Part shown: in pieces, positions 36,221 to 47,020 of the stretch
Numbering within the stretch: the stretch's first letter is position 1
Layout of the letters: the number at the start of each line of letters is the position of its first letter
Assembly: GCA_021464415.1 (NCBI GenBank)
Contig: CM038468.1
Location: 34,770,969-34,834,968 of the forward strand
DNA from: Lonicera japonica
Taxonomy: Eukaryota; Streptophyta; Magnoliopsida; Dipsacales; Caprifoliaceae
Reading direction: 5' to 3'
Length of the DNA stretch: 64,000 nucleotides
Notes under the pieces: model-generated
The model's database searches: none
What the model was told of the DNA's origin: nothing
The model's input: the letters and a program-made list of their open reading frames with translations, nothing else
Translations under genes and position numbers: made by a program

Positions 36221-37840
36221 GGACGATGAGGAAATATCATTGACTTTGAACATTTCATTTGTAAATGATAATTTTGGACAAGCTAGAGGTATGCATCCAT
36301 TTAAGCTATCATTGATACTATAAATACACATTTTTTGTAAGAAACACAAATCGCCACCCAACAAAATTTGATTACACAGTACTGAATTCTTTGTAGCATA
36401 ACTCGGCCAAAGGTCACCGAATTTAACTTTGTAAAACCAAATGCATCATTCATACTCCACAACAAGTTGTTGAGTAATATCTAAATGATTCAGTGACTTT
36501 GGGTCGAATCATGTTGTGTAACTCAACACCCTTTCACTGACTACTTAATTTTTATTTGCTTTCTTACAAGACATCAAAGATAACCTCTTCGATATATCCA
36601 ATGAGCCGTATTGTCTTGGTGTAGTAAGGCCATTTGTTGACCAAGACAATCCATTAATTATTAGTGATGGTGTCTCCAACAATGAGATTACACGTTCGGA
36701 TAATATAAAGATAAACGTTGGAAGTAAATTTCATACCAATTAAGTAAGTATACAAAGTATATATATATTGCATTTATTTTTGAATGTTTAACATATTTAT
36801 CTAAATTAGTGTTCCTTATCCCTTTGTAGTTTTTTGGATCCCGAATTGGATTGATAGAATGGTGTCAAATTAAATATTGGGAGAATTGTTAACTTAGTGA
36901 TTATCATATTAAAGTTGACGAAGGCATCACCTAGTGGGAAAGGTCGATTAGAATTTGGTTGTGAAAGAAGCGGGACATATCGTCAACACCACAAAAGTTC
37001 AACTGTTGTTAATGTGAAAAAAAAAAGGATGCTAGGGACATAGCAACAAGAAAATGCATGTCCATTCAAGTTGAAGAGAGTCCCTCTTGGTGGAGATATA
37101 TGGATGCTTAAAGTCCTTTATGGCGAGCACAATCACGACCTTCCAAATACATTGGTTGGCCATGCCTATTACGATCCTTTGCCTTTGAGCGTGTTTGTGG
37201 ACCTTGGCTAGGCTAAGTATAAAAGATCATATTCTTTGACTTACATATTGTAACAATAATTATGGAAGAAACAAGATTGAAATAGGAATAAAACTCCTAC
37301 TCCAACGTTAAAGCTATATATTCAAAATAACCGATAGATATTTTATTCACAAAAGGCTGTTTAAATACACCTAGCATAAGTTATCTAAAAGACCAACAAC
37401 TCCTAAATAAAAGGAACTGCTCAACATGACTCCCTATATAACTTGCAACAAATAAGAGAGAAGATAAAACATGCCTACATTATAGGAACTACCTCAGGGC
37501 CCACTCTAATACAACTATTCACAGTAATGACCCATGCACTTATTTAAAGTTAAACTTTTTAAAAATAAACATAAAAGAAGTGGCACATAACAGCCTATCA
37601 GCAAGGTTAACTCAGGGTGAAAAAGGTATTGTAGTTGATATGTTTGTTAGCGGGTCAAAGCCAAAAGATATCCTAAGAGCTATAAAACGTTAAAATATAT
37701 GAGACAAATATGTCGACGATGAGGACTATTTATAATGCAAAGGCAAAAATGCGAGTAGATGATCTATAAGGAAGGACTTTAATGCAATAATTAATGAAGC
37801 TTTTGGACCAAAGAAGTGTGTGCACTAGTACCGAATTATG
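36221..37840 (+). pseudogene. FAR1-like / MULE transposase relic
   Basis: Scattered plus-strand pieces give a recognisable FAR1/MULE-type protein: MDDEEISLTLNISFVNDNF (36219-36290), PYCLGVVRPFVDQDNPLI (about 36605), RLEFGCERSGTYR (about 36950), CPFKLKRVPLGG...WMLKVLYGEHNHDLPNTLVG (37060-37170), KPKDILRAIKR (37655) and STMRTIYNAKAKMRVDDL (37712-37766). Family knowledge: these are the N-terminal zinc-finger and linker regions of MULE transposases and the FAR1/FHY3 factors derived from them. Stops and frameshifts separate the pieces and the catalytic DDE part is missing, so it is a dead transposon fragment. Confidence 0.6.
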
Positions 37841-40679
37841 CTTTTTTTCCTAAAATTAAACTAAATTGGACCAAAAAAGTTAAAAACTGAACTAGATAAT
37901 TATTCACACCTAAATTTGTGCATCTGATTGTGATTCTAAAAATCTTAATTTTATTGTATTTAATTAGGATTTTAAATATGTGTATAAATCTTAAGGTATT
38001 CAAGAGTTTAATATAATTTTGGAAGATTTTAGTTATTGATGGATTGTGATAGATTCTAGGGTCCTTATTATGAATACAAATCTACTTAGAAATTGTTCTC
38101 CCCTTCTCAGAGATTTCATCTCTCTCTATAAATAGAGCTTTTCCTCGACACTCTCCCTTTCAAAACCTTGAGTATTCACTATAGGATGAATGAATCAATT
38201 TTTTCTTCATCCGTTTAAGTCTTTCTTCTCCCTCTAATAAGCAAGTCATGTAACTTGTGTAGTGTTAAATAGGTGGTATTTGAACTAATTAGCGTGTATA
38301 ATATGAATGAGTTATGCATAAATTATCTAACTATATATCGAAATAAGTTGATTGATGGTCAATTTTGAAGTAATCATGTCCGATTTAGTAAATTGAGTAT
38401 GACCCATTTATTAAATGGGTTAGTCATGTCCGGCTCAAATTTCACCCAAACATGTTATGCTTGAACTTAACCCGCTTATTTCGTATTGGGCTCATGGGTC
38501 ACGTGCCTTTGTATTTTTTGTAATGTGTTACTTTAATGTCGTAACTATTTTTAGTCTATTGTTTGTCTTATAGTCAAGTTTTTATTGTTATTAGAAGAAC
38601 CTATAAACTTAAGAATTCATGTATTAAAATATGTGAAACTTTATATGGAACTAAACAATCCATGGATTTAGCAGAATTCATGAATTATAAACAATCAGTC
38701 ACAATCTTTTAAAATCCAAATTAAATACACCCCCTTTGGTCAACAAGTTCGTAACGTTGTGAGCTTCAGATGGGCCTTGCGCTGCAAGAACAAGGAGCTA
38801 AGTTGATACAATGTTCAAAAATACATAGGCAAATGTGTTGTCAAATTCATATCTTTAGTCAGCTTTCTATTCAATAATTAGATATAGAAAGTGGTAGAAT
38901 ATTGCACAACGGCTATGGTTGAGATTTGAAGAAAAAGTGGACCTTGTGAGCAAAACTTGTTATAAATTGTAAACTGCATACGTAGGAGGGTGTGTTTGAC
39001 AATAAAAAATTGAAAAAATATATGATTGAAAACACTACTACTAATTACATATGAAAAGTCTAAATTGCATACGTAGGAGGGTGTGTTCAATAATAAAAAA
39101 TTGAATAATATATAATTGAAAACACTACTACTAATTACATAAGAAAAGTTTGTTAAAAAGAGATGGTCTCTCGCTTTTCGGTTTTTCCACTGCATCCAAT
39201 TCTTTGTGCAGTGAGTGAGAAAACGGAACTCATGGGAAAACACTCTTATTCTTTCCAACATTTCATAATACTTATATTGTTTTTCATTTATTTTCTGCCA
39301 AAGCTTAATTGGCTTTATAGTTTATACTATAACTAATTAAGAAAGTTATATCGGCAACTAGCACACACCAAATGTAACTGCAGCAGTCTGAATTGAAGCA
39401 ACAAAAGGGCTTAAAATCGAAACTATGCGCATTGTTAACACTCTAATCTTGTTACGCCAATCAAAAAATTAATCCTAAAAGGATTACTCAAAACAACATT
39501 TTCTTGAGTTTTATGGAGAGTTGGAGACCCAGATTATTTAAAGTGACAGACGCTCAAAGAAATTGTAATAATCCAACTATACTCACAGTACAAGCAAAAA
39601 TTAATAAAAGGGTAAACAAGTAACACATTAATATAAATTCTGCTCTAGTACTTGACTAGATTTAAAAATTTTAAAAATTTTAAAAATATATCAAACAACA
39701 AAGCTAGAAACACACTGCTCTTAGCACACCGGGAAGAAAACTATCCTCGTTTGGGGAGAGATATCTGGTTCATTCCTCCCACCACCTTCCCAAATCAAAT
39801 CCTGGGCGTATTTGTGTACATACACTTCACTATGTATCAAAGCGTAATATATAGAAAGTTCTTAAATAAACCCTCATAATCCGTTTTTTCACCACAGTAA
39901 GAGAATACTTTCTTATCACCCCACTTATTTTAAAAAAAAAAATTTCAATTCACCCCAATGGTGGGGTGAGTTTATTGAATACACTATTGAGACGTTAATT
40001 TCGTCGTCACCAAAAATTAAAACATATAAATCTTATATAAATTCATAACAATATCGAAAATGTTCAACCTATTTTTTATATGCACCAACGGCATACCACT
40101 TCTGTTTTTTAAGTCAAATAATAAATTTATTTTTTTATTGCACATCCACAAAATTCCTAATCAGAGATATGGTCAATTCCCATAAGTAATAATTTCAAAA
40201 TCAGTAAAGTGTAAATTTGGAAAATAAAAATAGCAACAATAATAATTTTAGACTTTTAAGCAACCAAATGTTTAAAATGAAACACCTGATGAAAGTAAAA
40301 ATTAATTAGTTAACACAAGATAGTTACTCTGACTACGTGTACTAGCTAATAATAAAATTTCAATTTTCATAATATTACTGTCTCCTATATTGCTGTATTT
40401 AATGAATTGAAAAAATAAAATAAATTTTATAAAAATAAATTTTATAAAAATAAATTATTTATTAAAATATTTTAGAACCAGAATTATAGAATTATTTGTT
40501 AGAAAGAATTGACCTTTTTATTTTAGAAAAATTAAATGGACGAGAATATAAATTAGTAGCAATTTTTTTAAATACAAAAACTAGGATAAAAAAAATAATC
40601 CGTTATTTTTTAAATTAAAATTAATCTAATATTAATTTTTAATAGGATAAAAAAACGAATTACGTGAATATATTTAAAA
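37841..40679. other. Intergenic, no gene seen
   Basis: This is AT-rich DNA with a 91-bp tandem duplication (38972-39152) and repeated GATTTTAAAAATTTT strings near 39660. Reading frames present here lack codon structure and known domains. Confidence 0.5.
38972..39152. repeat. 91-bp tandem duplication
   Basis: Two copies of a unit starting near GCATACGTAGGAGGGTGTGT (38976 and 39067), each ending in ACTACTACTAATTACATA, differ at a few bases. Confidence 0.9.
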
Positions 40680-40960
40680 ACACCTAATATATATATATCG
40701 TAATACTGTAAATATCCAGGTAAGGATTACGGATTGTCCTTGCCATCTTTTTTACGAAACTTTTTCACTCCCTCTTTACTTCTTTACTTGTTGCCAAACA
40801 ACTGCCTTAATTAAAATAATACAAAAGCTCTTTTCCCTTCATTATTTGCTCTGAGTATCTTTTCTCATCCCCAGCACCTCCTCCCCGTCAATCTCTCTCT
40901 CTCACGACACCCGCCGCTCACCACTCTCTCACGACACCCGCCGTCCACCACTCTCACTTC

Positions 40961-41185
40961 ACTGTGCACCTTTGTCCACCGGCTCTCTCTCCCTCTTCAT
41001 ATCTCAGTTACGCGGCTTGTGGAGTCGATTCTCTCCTTCGCAAGTGGGCTAATACTAAATATTCCGTGCTCACCAGCAACTGGAAGAAGAATTTCGTTAC
41101 TAGGAAGCGCCTTAAAAAAGGCAACAAGATTGGACTTGCATGGGATGGTGCTGCGTTTTACTTCAAGCTTCTCAACAGGAATTGA
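40961..41185 (+). pseudogene. B3 DNA-binding domain fragment (left arm)
   Basis: The plus strand encodes LLRKWANTKYSVLTSNWKK, NFVTRKRLKKGNKIGLAWDG and AAFYFKLLNRN. This is the C-terminal half of a plant B3-type domain (tryptophan plus F-V-x-x-x-x-L-K-x-G-D-x-I-G-L-x-W-D pattern). The N-terminal DNA-contacting half and the rest of a gene are absent, so it is a captured or truncated fragment. The last 20 codons lie in the spacer of the inverted repeat. Confidence 0.55.
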
Positions 41186-41434
41186 AGTACTTGTTCTTTT
41201 TTCTGGGTGTTTTGCTTGTTCTGTTTTTTGGGTGTTTTTTTGCTGGTGCAATTTTTTTTTTCCCGAGTGTTTTGTTGTTAGTGTGCTTAATTTGAGGTGT
41301 TCGTATTCTGGGCTGCTTCCATTCAGTTGTTGTTTCAATAATAAAATTCGCAGGATTGGGACCATGTTTGCCTTGTCTTTCTTTTAGATGCTCTGCTTTT
41401 TGGTGAAAAAACTAAAGAACAGCGGTGAATCGAC

Positions 41435-41575
41435 TTTTTTAAGGCCCTTCTTAGTAACGAAATTCTTCTTCCAGTTGCTGGTGAGCACAGAATATTTAGT
41501 ATTAGCCCACTTGCGAAGGAGAGAATTAACTCCACGAGCCGTGCAACTGAGATATGGAGAGGGAGAGAGAGCCGG
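41435..41575 (-). pseudogene. B3 domain fragment (right arm, inverted)
   Basis: The minus strand repeats KWANTKYSVLTSNWKKNFVT and KKGLKK, then diverges at about 41435 where the inverted repeat ends, losing the IGLxWD part. It is an inverted duplicate of the plus-strand fragment. Confidence 0.5.
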
Positions 41576-41860
41576 TGGACAAAGGTGCACAGTAGAGTGA
41601 GAGTGCTGGACGGCGGGTGGAGTGAGAGAGTGTTGAACGGCGGGTGGAGTGAGAGAGAGAGATGGACGGGGAGGAGGTGCAGGGATGAGAGATACTGAGA
41701 GCAAATAATGAAGGTGAAAAGAGCTTTTTGTTCTATTTTTATTAAGGCAACTGTTTGGCAACAAATAAAGAGAGAGTGAAAAAGTTCAGTGTTCTTAAAT
41801 GATAAGGCCAATCCGTAAGGATTGGTCCTTACATGATATGTACCATAGCCTAATATATAT

Positions 41861-43606
41861 ATATATATATATATTATAATCGTGATTATGGGTTTATATA
41901 TACATAGGACAGTCAATTGAATAATATTTCTCAAGAAATGACATCAGTGATTTTTCACATTTATATATATTAGGTATTGTTCGTGCCGAACGGTATAGCG
42001 ATGTAAAAAATAATAGCAATTAGACTAAGTAAAAAATACATAATACTAAAATAGCATGTAATCTAAAACATATTTTAAGAAAATCGTATATATAATCTAT
42101 ATAACTGTCAAGCGCGGGAGTGGGGGGAGGATATATTTAATCCGACCAGATTGAAGTGTTTGTAATTGAAAAACACAAAATGCCTCTGATTCACTAATTC
42201 ATTAAGGTCGGGATGGGTTAATAATCATTCCCCAATATATACAAAAATTAATATCCTATTATTGTTACAAAAGTAGTAACGCTGATTTACAAAAGTAATG
42301 TGTTTTAAATTTTAATTGCAAATATATGGTATCATTGATTGTAACATTGGTTCACAAAAGTAATATATTTTTTTTAAATAAAATAAAATAAACTATTTAA
42401 GCTGGTAAAAGATTAAATAAAAACATATATCTTTTTTATATTTTTAAATTAAAGGAAGAATTAGATTTGAATATAAGTATATTAAGAATAAATATGTTTA
42501 AAGAGAGAAAAGTGGGTTACAATACGTATGGATTAATAAATTTTAAATATTAATATTTTAATAAAAAAAAATTTGTATTTAAAGTTAATGTTTTTTTTAC
42601 TTTTTTTAAAAAAAAATTATGAGAGAGAAAAGTGGGGGAGAGAGTAGATTGATAGAATATTAGAGAGATAAAAAAAATGTTGACTTTTTTTATTTAACAT
42701 CCTAAAAGACACATACATTAAGTGTTAAAACCTTACACAGCCATATAATGTTAAATTTGTAGGTGTCCGATTTGGAGAATTTGCATGCGTGCTCACTGCA
42801 TTGTATATAATAATCAATTGTTTAGAAAAAAATTAATCGATAACTAATTTTAACCGTTAATAAAGATGAATCACATTTAATTTTAACTGCCAAATTGTAG
42901 CAGAATTGGGGTTTTTAGGAGTTAAAATTTGAAAGAAAGGAGTTGAAATATTAAAGAAACTTAACATACAAAAACCAATACAAATAGAATAAATACAAAT
43001 AGGAAATGTATACAAACTAAATTAATACAAAGTGAAATGTATACAAATTGAATTAATACAAAGTGTAATGTGTAATAAGTACACAAATTATTCCAACTCA
43101 TATAATTTTGCAAAGTTACTAAATTCGCAATGAAATTCCAAATTTTGCAAACTGAAAAAATACAAATAGGAAATGTATACAAATTGAATTAATCCAAAGT
43201 GACATGTATACAAACTAAATGAATTAATACAAAGCGTAACGAATACAAACTGAATTAATACAAAGCGTGATTATGGGTTTATACATACATAGGACAGTCA
43301 ATTGGACAATATTTCTCGAGAGATGACATCAGTGATTCTTCACATATATATAGATATACTGTTGGTGTATGTGATCATCAACCTAGTCTAAGTAAATTAC
43401 ATGTGAAGTCCTAACATTCCAATGTCCATTTATGAACACTACTAATCTCGTAGAGCCAATCAAGAATAAACAATAAATGAGAAATATATATATATATATA
43501 AAGGTAAACAAAACCCATCTGTGCAATTCAAAATAGGTCCAAAATTATAACACTGAGGATGTATTTTGGGCACCTGATTCACCAGAAAGTTGTAGAGAAA
43601 TACCTT
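41861..43606. other. Intergenic, repeats only
   Basis: An 80-bp segment with TGATTATGGGTTTATA.ATACATAGG occurs at 41883 and again at 43267. A minisatellite-like area lies at 42960-43266. No gene was supported. Confidence 0.5.
42960..43266. repeat. Imperfect tandem repeat of ~28 bp
   Basis: Repeated phrases AAATGTATACAAATTGAATT and AATTAATACAAAGTG recur at least seven times in variable spacing. In one frame this creates a meaningless Phe/Val/Cys-rich peptide. Confidence 0.75.
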
Positions 43607-43723
43607 CTACACAGTCATTTCTTTATGCAGTTGGTCCTCGACAACAGAGGCCACTGATATCTCTCCATCCTCATCATCCACCAGCTCCCTCACGGCCCCA
43701 CTATTTGCATCACCGTCAACCAT
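43607..43723 (-). CDS. Short acidic ORF, possible terminal exon
   Basis: A 38-codon frame encodes MVDGDANSGAVRELVDDEDG then EISVASVVEDQLHKEMTV. Codon usage is GC-richer than the surroundings, and the frame stays open upstream for a few codons (..TLVNG). It looks like a real C-terminal end or retro-fragment, but no family was recognised and no neighbouring exon could be joined to it. Confidence 0.3.
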   Translation of the reverse strand: MVDGDANSGAVRELVDDEDGEISVASVVEDQLHKEMTV

Positions 43724-44413
43724 GCCATTCACCAGGGTATATATATATGCGTGGTCAATAGAGTTTTAATCCCCAAGATTCTTTCGAGAATCCCCTGGTT
43801 TATCAAACAAAGGATCGAGGCTCAAATAAAAAGCACACTGCAGAACTCTAGCCATCAATGATTTAAATATATGTATACATATATACGCGTAAGCAAACTC
43901 TAAATGTGACAATATGTAATTTAAATGGCCATAATGTGGGAAATAATAGTTCAAGGAATCAAGGAAAGAACCCAAACAAAGGACATTTTAGCAAGTTAGC
44001 TTCTTAAGTGTGATAATTCTATTTGTTTGATAAAATTACTTAAAATCTAGACACCCGGCTGGTGATCAGTTAATCATCAAAAGCTATTTCAAATGTAAAG
44101 GCTTATATGAAAGTGAGTAGAATACACTTGCTTACCCAGAAATTTATTCTACTAAGATACCCCGATAGCAGCAGTTGCAAGATCCTCGGAGGACAACTTA
44201 AGACAAAAAATAGATTTTGCTCATCATATCTAGAGCTTAGAAGTTTAATACGTATACCATCATATCCGCAGTTCGAAATGTAGAAAATACACACTGGACG
44301 GGAAATCCGACATAAGAGAGAAACCTTTATTAAAAATAATAGTTAGGAGCAACTGAGATAAATTTACATCAATGTTTAACGCTAATACATGAGAATTAAA
44401 GACTACAGAAATT

Positions 44414-44595
44414 CTAAGTGATCCTTTCAAACCTTAACTTCCTGCAAACCAGATAAACTGACAAATTAGATCACGGTCTAAGAGAGAACAAGAACAGAGA
44501 ATGAACAGCAAGATATACCGTACAATTTCATTGAGGGGAGAAATAACACCCAGGTTGATGTTATGTTGTGAATGAAGACTTGCCAACACTAGATC
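44414..44595 (-). CDS. Possible two-exon end of an unknown gene
   Basis: An exon-like stretch at 44595-44519 follows TTGCAG, reads DLVLASLHSQHNINLGVISP, and ends at a CG|GTATAT donor. A second stretch at 44441-44414, after TTTGCAG, completes the split codon and reads KLRFERIT to a stop. Splice sites and phase are consistent. No upstream exon or family was recognised, so this is tentative. Confidence 0.3.
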
Positions 44596-45735
44596 CTGCA
44601 ACATATACATATACGTTAGCGATCATTAGAGGGGCTAGGGTTTCTTCGAGATACTAGCTCGTAGGTGGAGAATGCAAAGTGTTGGATTCAAAGAGAGATC
44701 GGGGGACAACGGTTTCTGCAAGAGGCTAAGTTGCAACAAAAGTGGGGCAGAGCGAGGCACAATAATTTTCTTTTTAATAAATTAATGAATTTAAGGAACA
44801 TAATAGGTAGAGCGCTGGTAATTCAGCATTATGGTGTAGAGTACAAAACACCAGAGATTAATCATATCATAATTTACCCAATAGTGGATGCAACTAATAA
44901 CATGACCAACTGCAACTAGTACTTGCAAATATCATAAATTCACAGCACTTTTGCATCAAAAGCTACTAAAAAGTAGGCCTACATCTCACGGGAATTTACC
45001 AGCAAGTGAAAGTTCATCGTTTAACAGTCACAATAACAGGAGGAAAATAATATAATATGCATAAATGAAAAACAAACGGAAAAATTAAACCTAAACTACA
45101 TATCGAATATATAAAAATTTATTCCCTCCCTCCTCCTTTGTAAGGTAACAATTCCTATAAACTAGAATTGTTACCTTACAAATCTAATTGCAGCGCAACG
45201 AAAAAGACATCACGGCAAACACTTTCATATCACAAATTGATTCAGAATTAGTATCGCCTTTCCCTTTTTCTTTGTTTAATAAATTTTTATAGGACGGAAG
45301 ATCTTCTGTTTCAGCTTTATTATTATTTTTTAACGAAAGAAATATAATTGTAATGTATGATATAAATCAATTTGGGAAAATAAATCATGAGGAGGCCGGA
45401 ACAGATTCAATTTCAGAAATTAAATTGAAAATGCGCTTCAGTTTCTATAACAAAGAGGGGACTGCACAAGAAGGTAGAAGAACCATTTAGACTCCTGAGA
45501 TGACTGATAAAAGAAAACCACACTTCACGAAGAAAATATGGAGTAATTAAAAGGCGTTGAAGAGAGTAAAATTCCTGCTGGCGTTTTCTGTTAGGCGGTG
45601 TCAGTGATACCATGTCAGCAAAACGGATACGGTATCACGGTTATAGCCAATATCTTCACGCAGTCAGAGGAGAAATTGCCGCTAATATGCTAACAAATAA
45701 AAAACAGCCGGAAAATTGTTCTACAGTACAGCAAC
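44596..45735. other. Intergenic stretch left of NOV copy B
   Basis: This holds a perfect 18-bp stem-loop (45137-45182) and a few short open frames without known domains, including one of 66 codons at 45413-45613 on the minus strand. Confidence 0.45.
45137..45182. repeat. Perfect 18-bp stem-loop
   Basis: TTTGTAAGGTAACAATTC and its exact inverse flank the 10-base loop CTATAAACTA. Confidence 0.9.
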
Positions 45736-45967
45736 ACACTACACCAAATGATAAAGATTACACGAAGAGAGGAGCAAGATACTGTACAAGTTGCATATTT
45801 ACATTTACTGTAACAAATCAGTAAATATTTCTATAGTATACAAATTCCATTCCTATTATAAGTAGAGACCTGACCACATTCTTCCCACATAGTATCAAAC
45901 TCTGCAGAAGTACTTACAAGCAGTGACATGCCATGGTCAGGTCACATTAAGCGATATAAAATTCTTT

Positions 45968-47020
45968 CTACTGTCTCGGCATCACAAGAGCCAACTGCAG
46001 TTGCCCTAAATGGCATAGACTTACCGGATTTTTGTATATTGTGATCTGACCCTTGTTGTTACCCAGCAAAACAACCCGAGCAATGCTAAAAGATTCACCC
46101 TTCTCAACCGCGAATTGCCACTCACGAACCGTTATATCAAACCAATCCTTTCCTGCAGATTTAGTCGCTTTAACTTCGATGTACTCTCTGTTGTTCTCAT
46201 TGTCCCCTAACAAAATATCATAGGGTAGCCCTGTTTCTTTAGCTTCATTCACCCATTTCACAGTTGGGTCACCAAATTTCCCAACAAAGTATTTGAAAGC
46301 TACAAACTCCCCTTCTCTCCCAGTTAACAATGCCTGTTGAGGATCAACTGTCCCAGAAGAAAGCTGATCTCTCTCTGTACAAGTAGAAACATTCGAACTT
46401 GGGACACCCGACTGGGCAGCGAGATCAACGGTATCAAATGCAGCATTCGTACTACAAGAAATACGAACCATCTGATCTTCGAGGGTTTCAGAATCTTGTA
46501 AAGTTACCCTTGGGATAATTGTGGGGGCAACTTCTTCTAACGTAAAATCAGGCATTTCTTCAGTAGTTTCTTCGCCTTTATCGCCCTTAACAGTTAGTGT
46601 GCCACCACTGGAGGATTGGGTCGAAAACCTGTTTGCAAAAGAATAATTGAAACCAGGGGCGGTTCTCCAATCGGCAGGTGGCCAGCTCAAGTTGGTTCCA
46701 GTTTTTCTCTTGGATATTGGAGAGTTTTCATCCATCATTGCTAAAGCAGAGCTTGCTATTACCGCCTGTTCGTTCTCAGATGATGGTGGCAAAGACTGAA
46801 CGGCCCAGATTGATTCTTCATCGGCTAGCTTGGGTATCTTTTGGCTATTCAAAATGAAGATTTCAGTCTGGTCCTCGGTGGAGCCCGATTCTGCCATGCT
46901 TGTGATCATGTGAAGAAAATTGGCCAAGTGAAGTTCGGTATTTCCATCGAGCAGCATACGAGAAAGCTCCATGAATATTGAGTGAGAATCTGATTCTGTA
47001 GTGATGTACAAAATGTTGTC
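45968..47020 (-). CDS. NOV: NOV copy B exon 12 (DUF3883)
   Basis: This is a 1,053-bp terminal exon after acceptor CTGCACAG, equal in length to copy A. DUF3883 motifs are LTGREGEFVAFKYFVGKFGD, GLPYDI and EYIEVKAT. Substitutions relative to copy A are mostly in the disordered N-terminal part. Confidence 0.9.
   Translation of the reverse strand, partial: DNILYITTESDSHSIFMELSRMLLDGNTELHLANFLHMITSMAESGSTEDQTEIFILNSQKIPKLADEESIWAVQSLPPSSENEQAVIASSALAMMDENSPISKRKTGTNLSWPPADWRTAPGFNYSFANRFSTQSSSGGTLTVKGDKGEETTEEMPDFTLEEVAPTIIPRVTLQDSETLEDQMVRISCSTNAAFDTVDLAAQSGVPSSNVSTCTERDQLSSGTVDPQQALLTGREGEFVAFKYFVGKFGDPTVKWVNEAKETGLPYDILLGDNENNREYIEVKATKSAGKDWFDITVREWQFAVEKGESFSIARVVLLGNNKGQITIYKNPVSLCHLGQLQLALVMPRQ

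Larger units (their letters stand above)
40680..41860. repeat. Long inverted repeat around a B3-domain fragment
   Basis: The left arm (about 40680-41123) and right arm (about 41430-41860) are inverted copies of about 430 bp with several small indels, separated by about 305 bp. Shared landmarks are AGCTCTTTTC.CCTTCATTAT, CTCCTCCCCGTC, GTCCACCGGCTCTCTCTCCC and AGCAACTGGAAGAAGAATTT. A transcript through it would fold into a long hairpin. Confidence 0.85.

Noticed and set aside
38878..39261. Minus-strand open frame with duplicated NFSYVISSSVFN segments
   Set aside because: The repetition is explained by a 91-bp DNA duplication, and the composition is non-coding.
41335..41934. Minus-strand open frame of 199 codons
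   Set aside because: Crosses the B3 inverted repeat and a TA tract in a different frame from the B3 peptide. Low-complexity (Leu/Ser/Pro) product.
42960..43266. Regularly spaced repeats considered as a CRISPR-like array
   Set aside because: Units are contiguous and degenerate without unique spacers. Plant nuclear context.
44700..44919. Open plus-strand frame of 84 codons
   Set aside because: No domain, AT-driven codon use, and no conserved neighbour. Treated as chance.
45608..45625. CATGGTATCA string resembling a tRNA-Met primer-binding site (minus ATGGTATCAC)
   Set aside because: No LTR end next to it and no element structure on either side.
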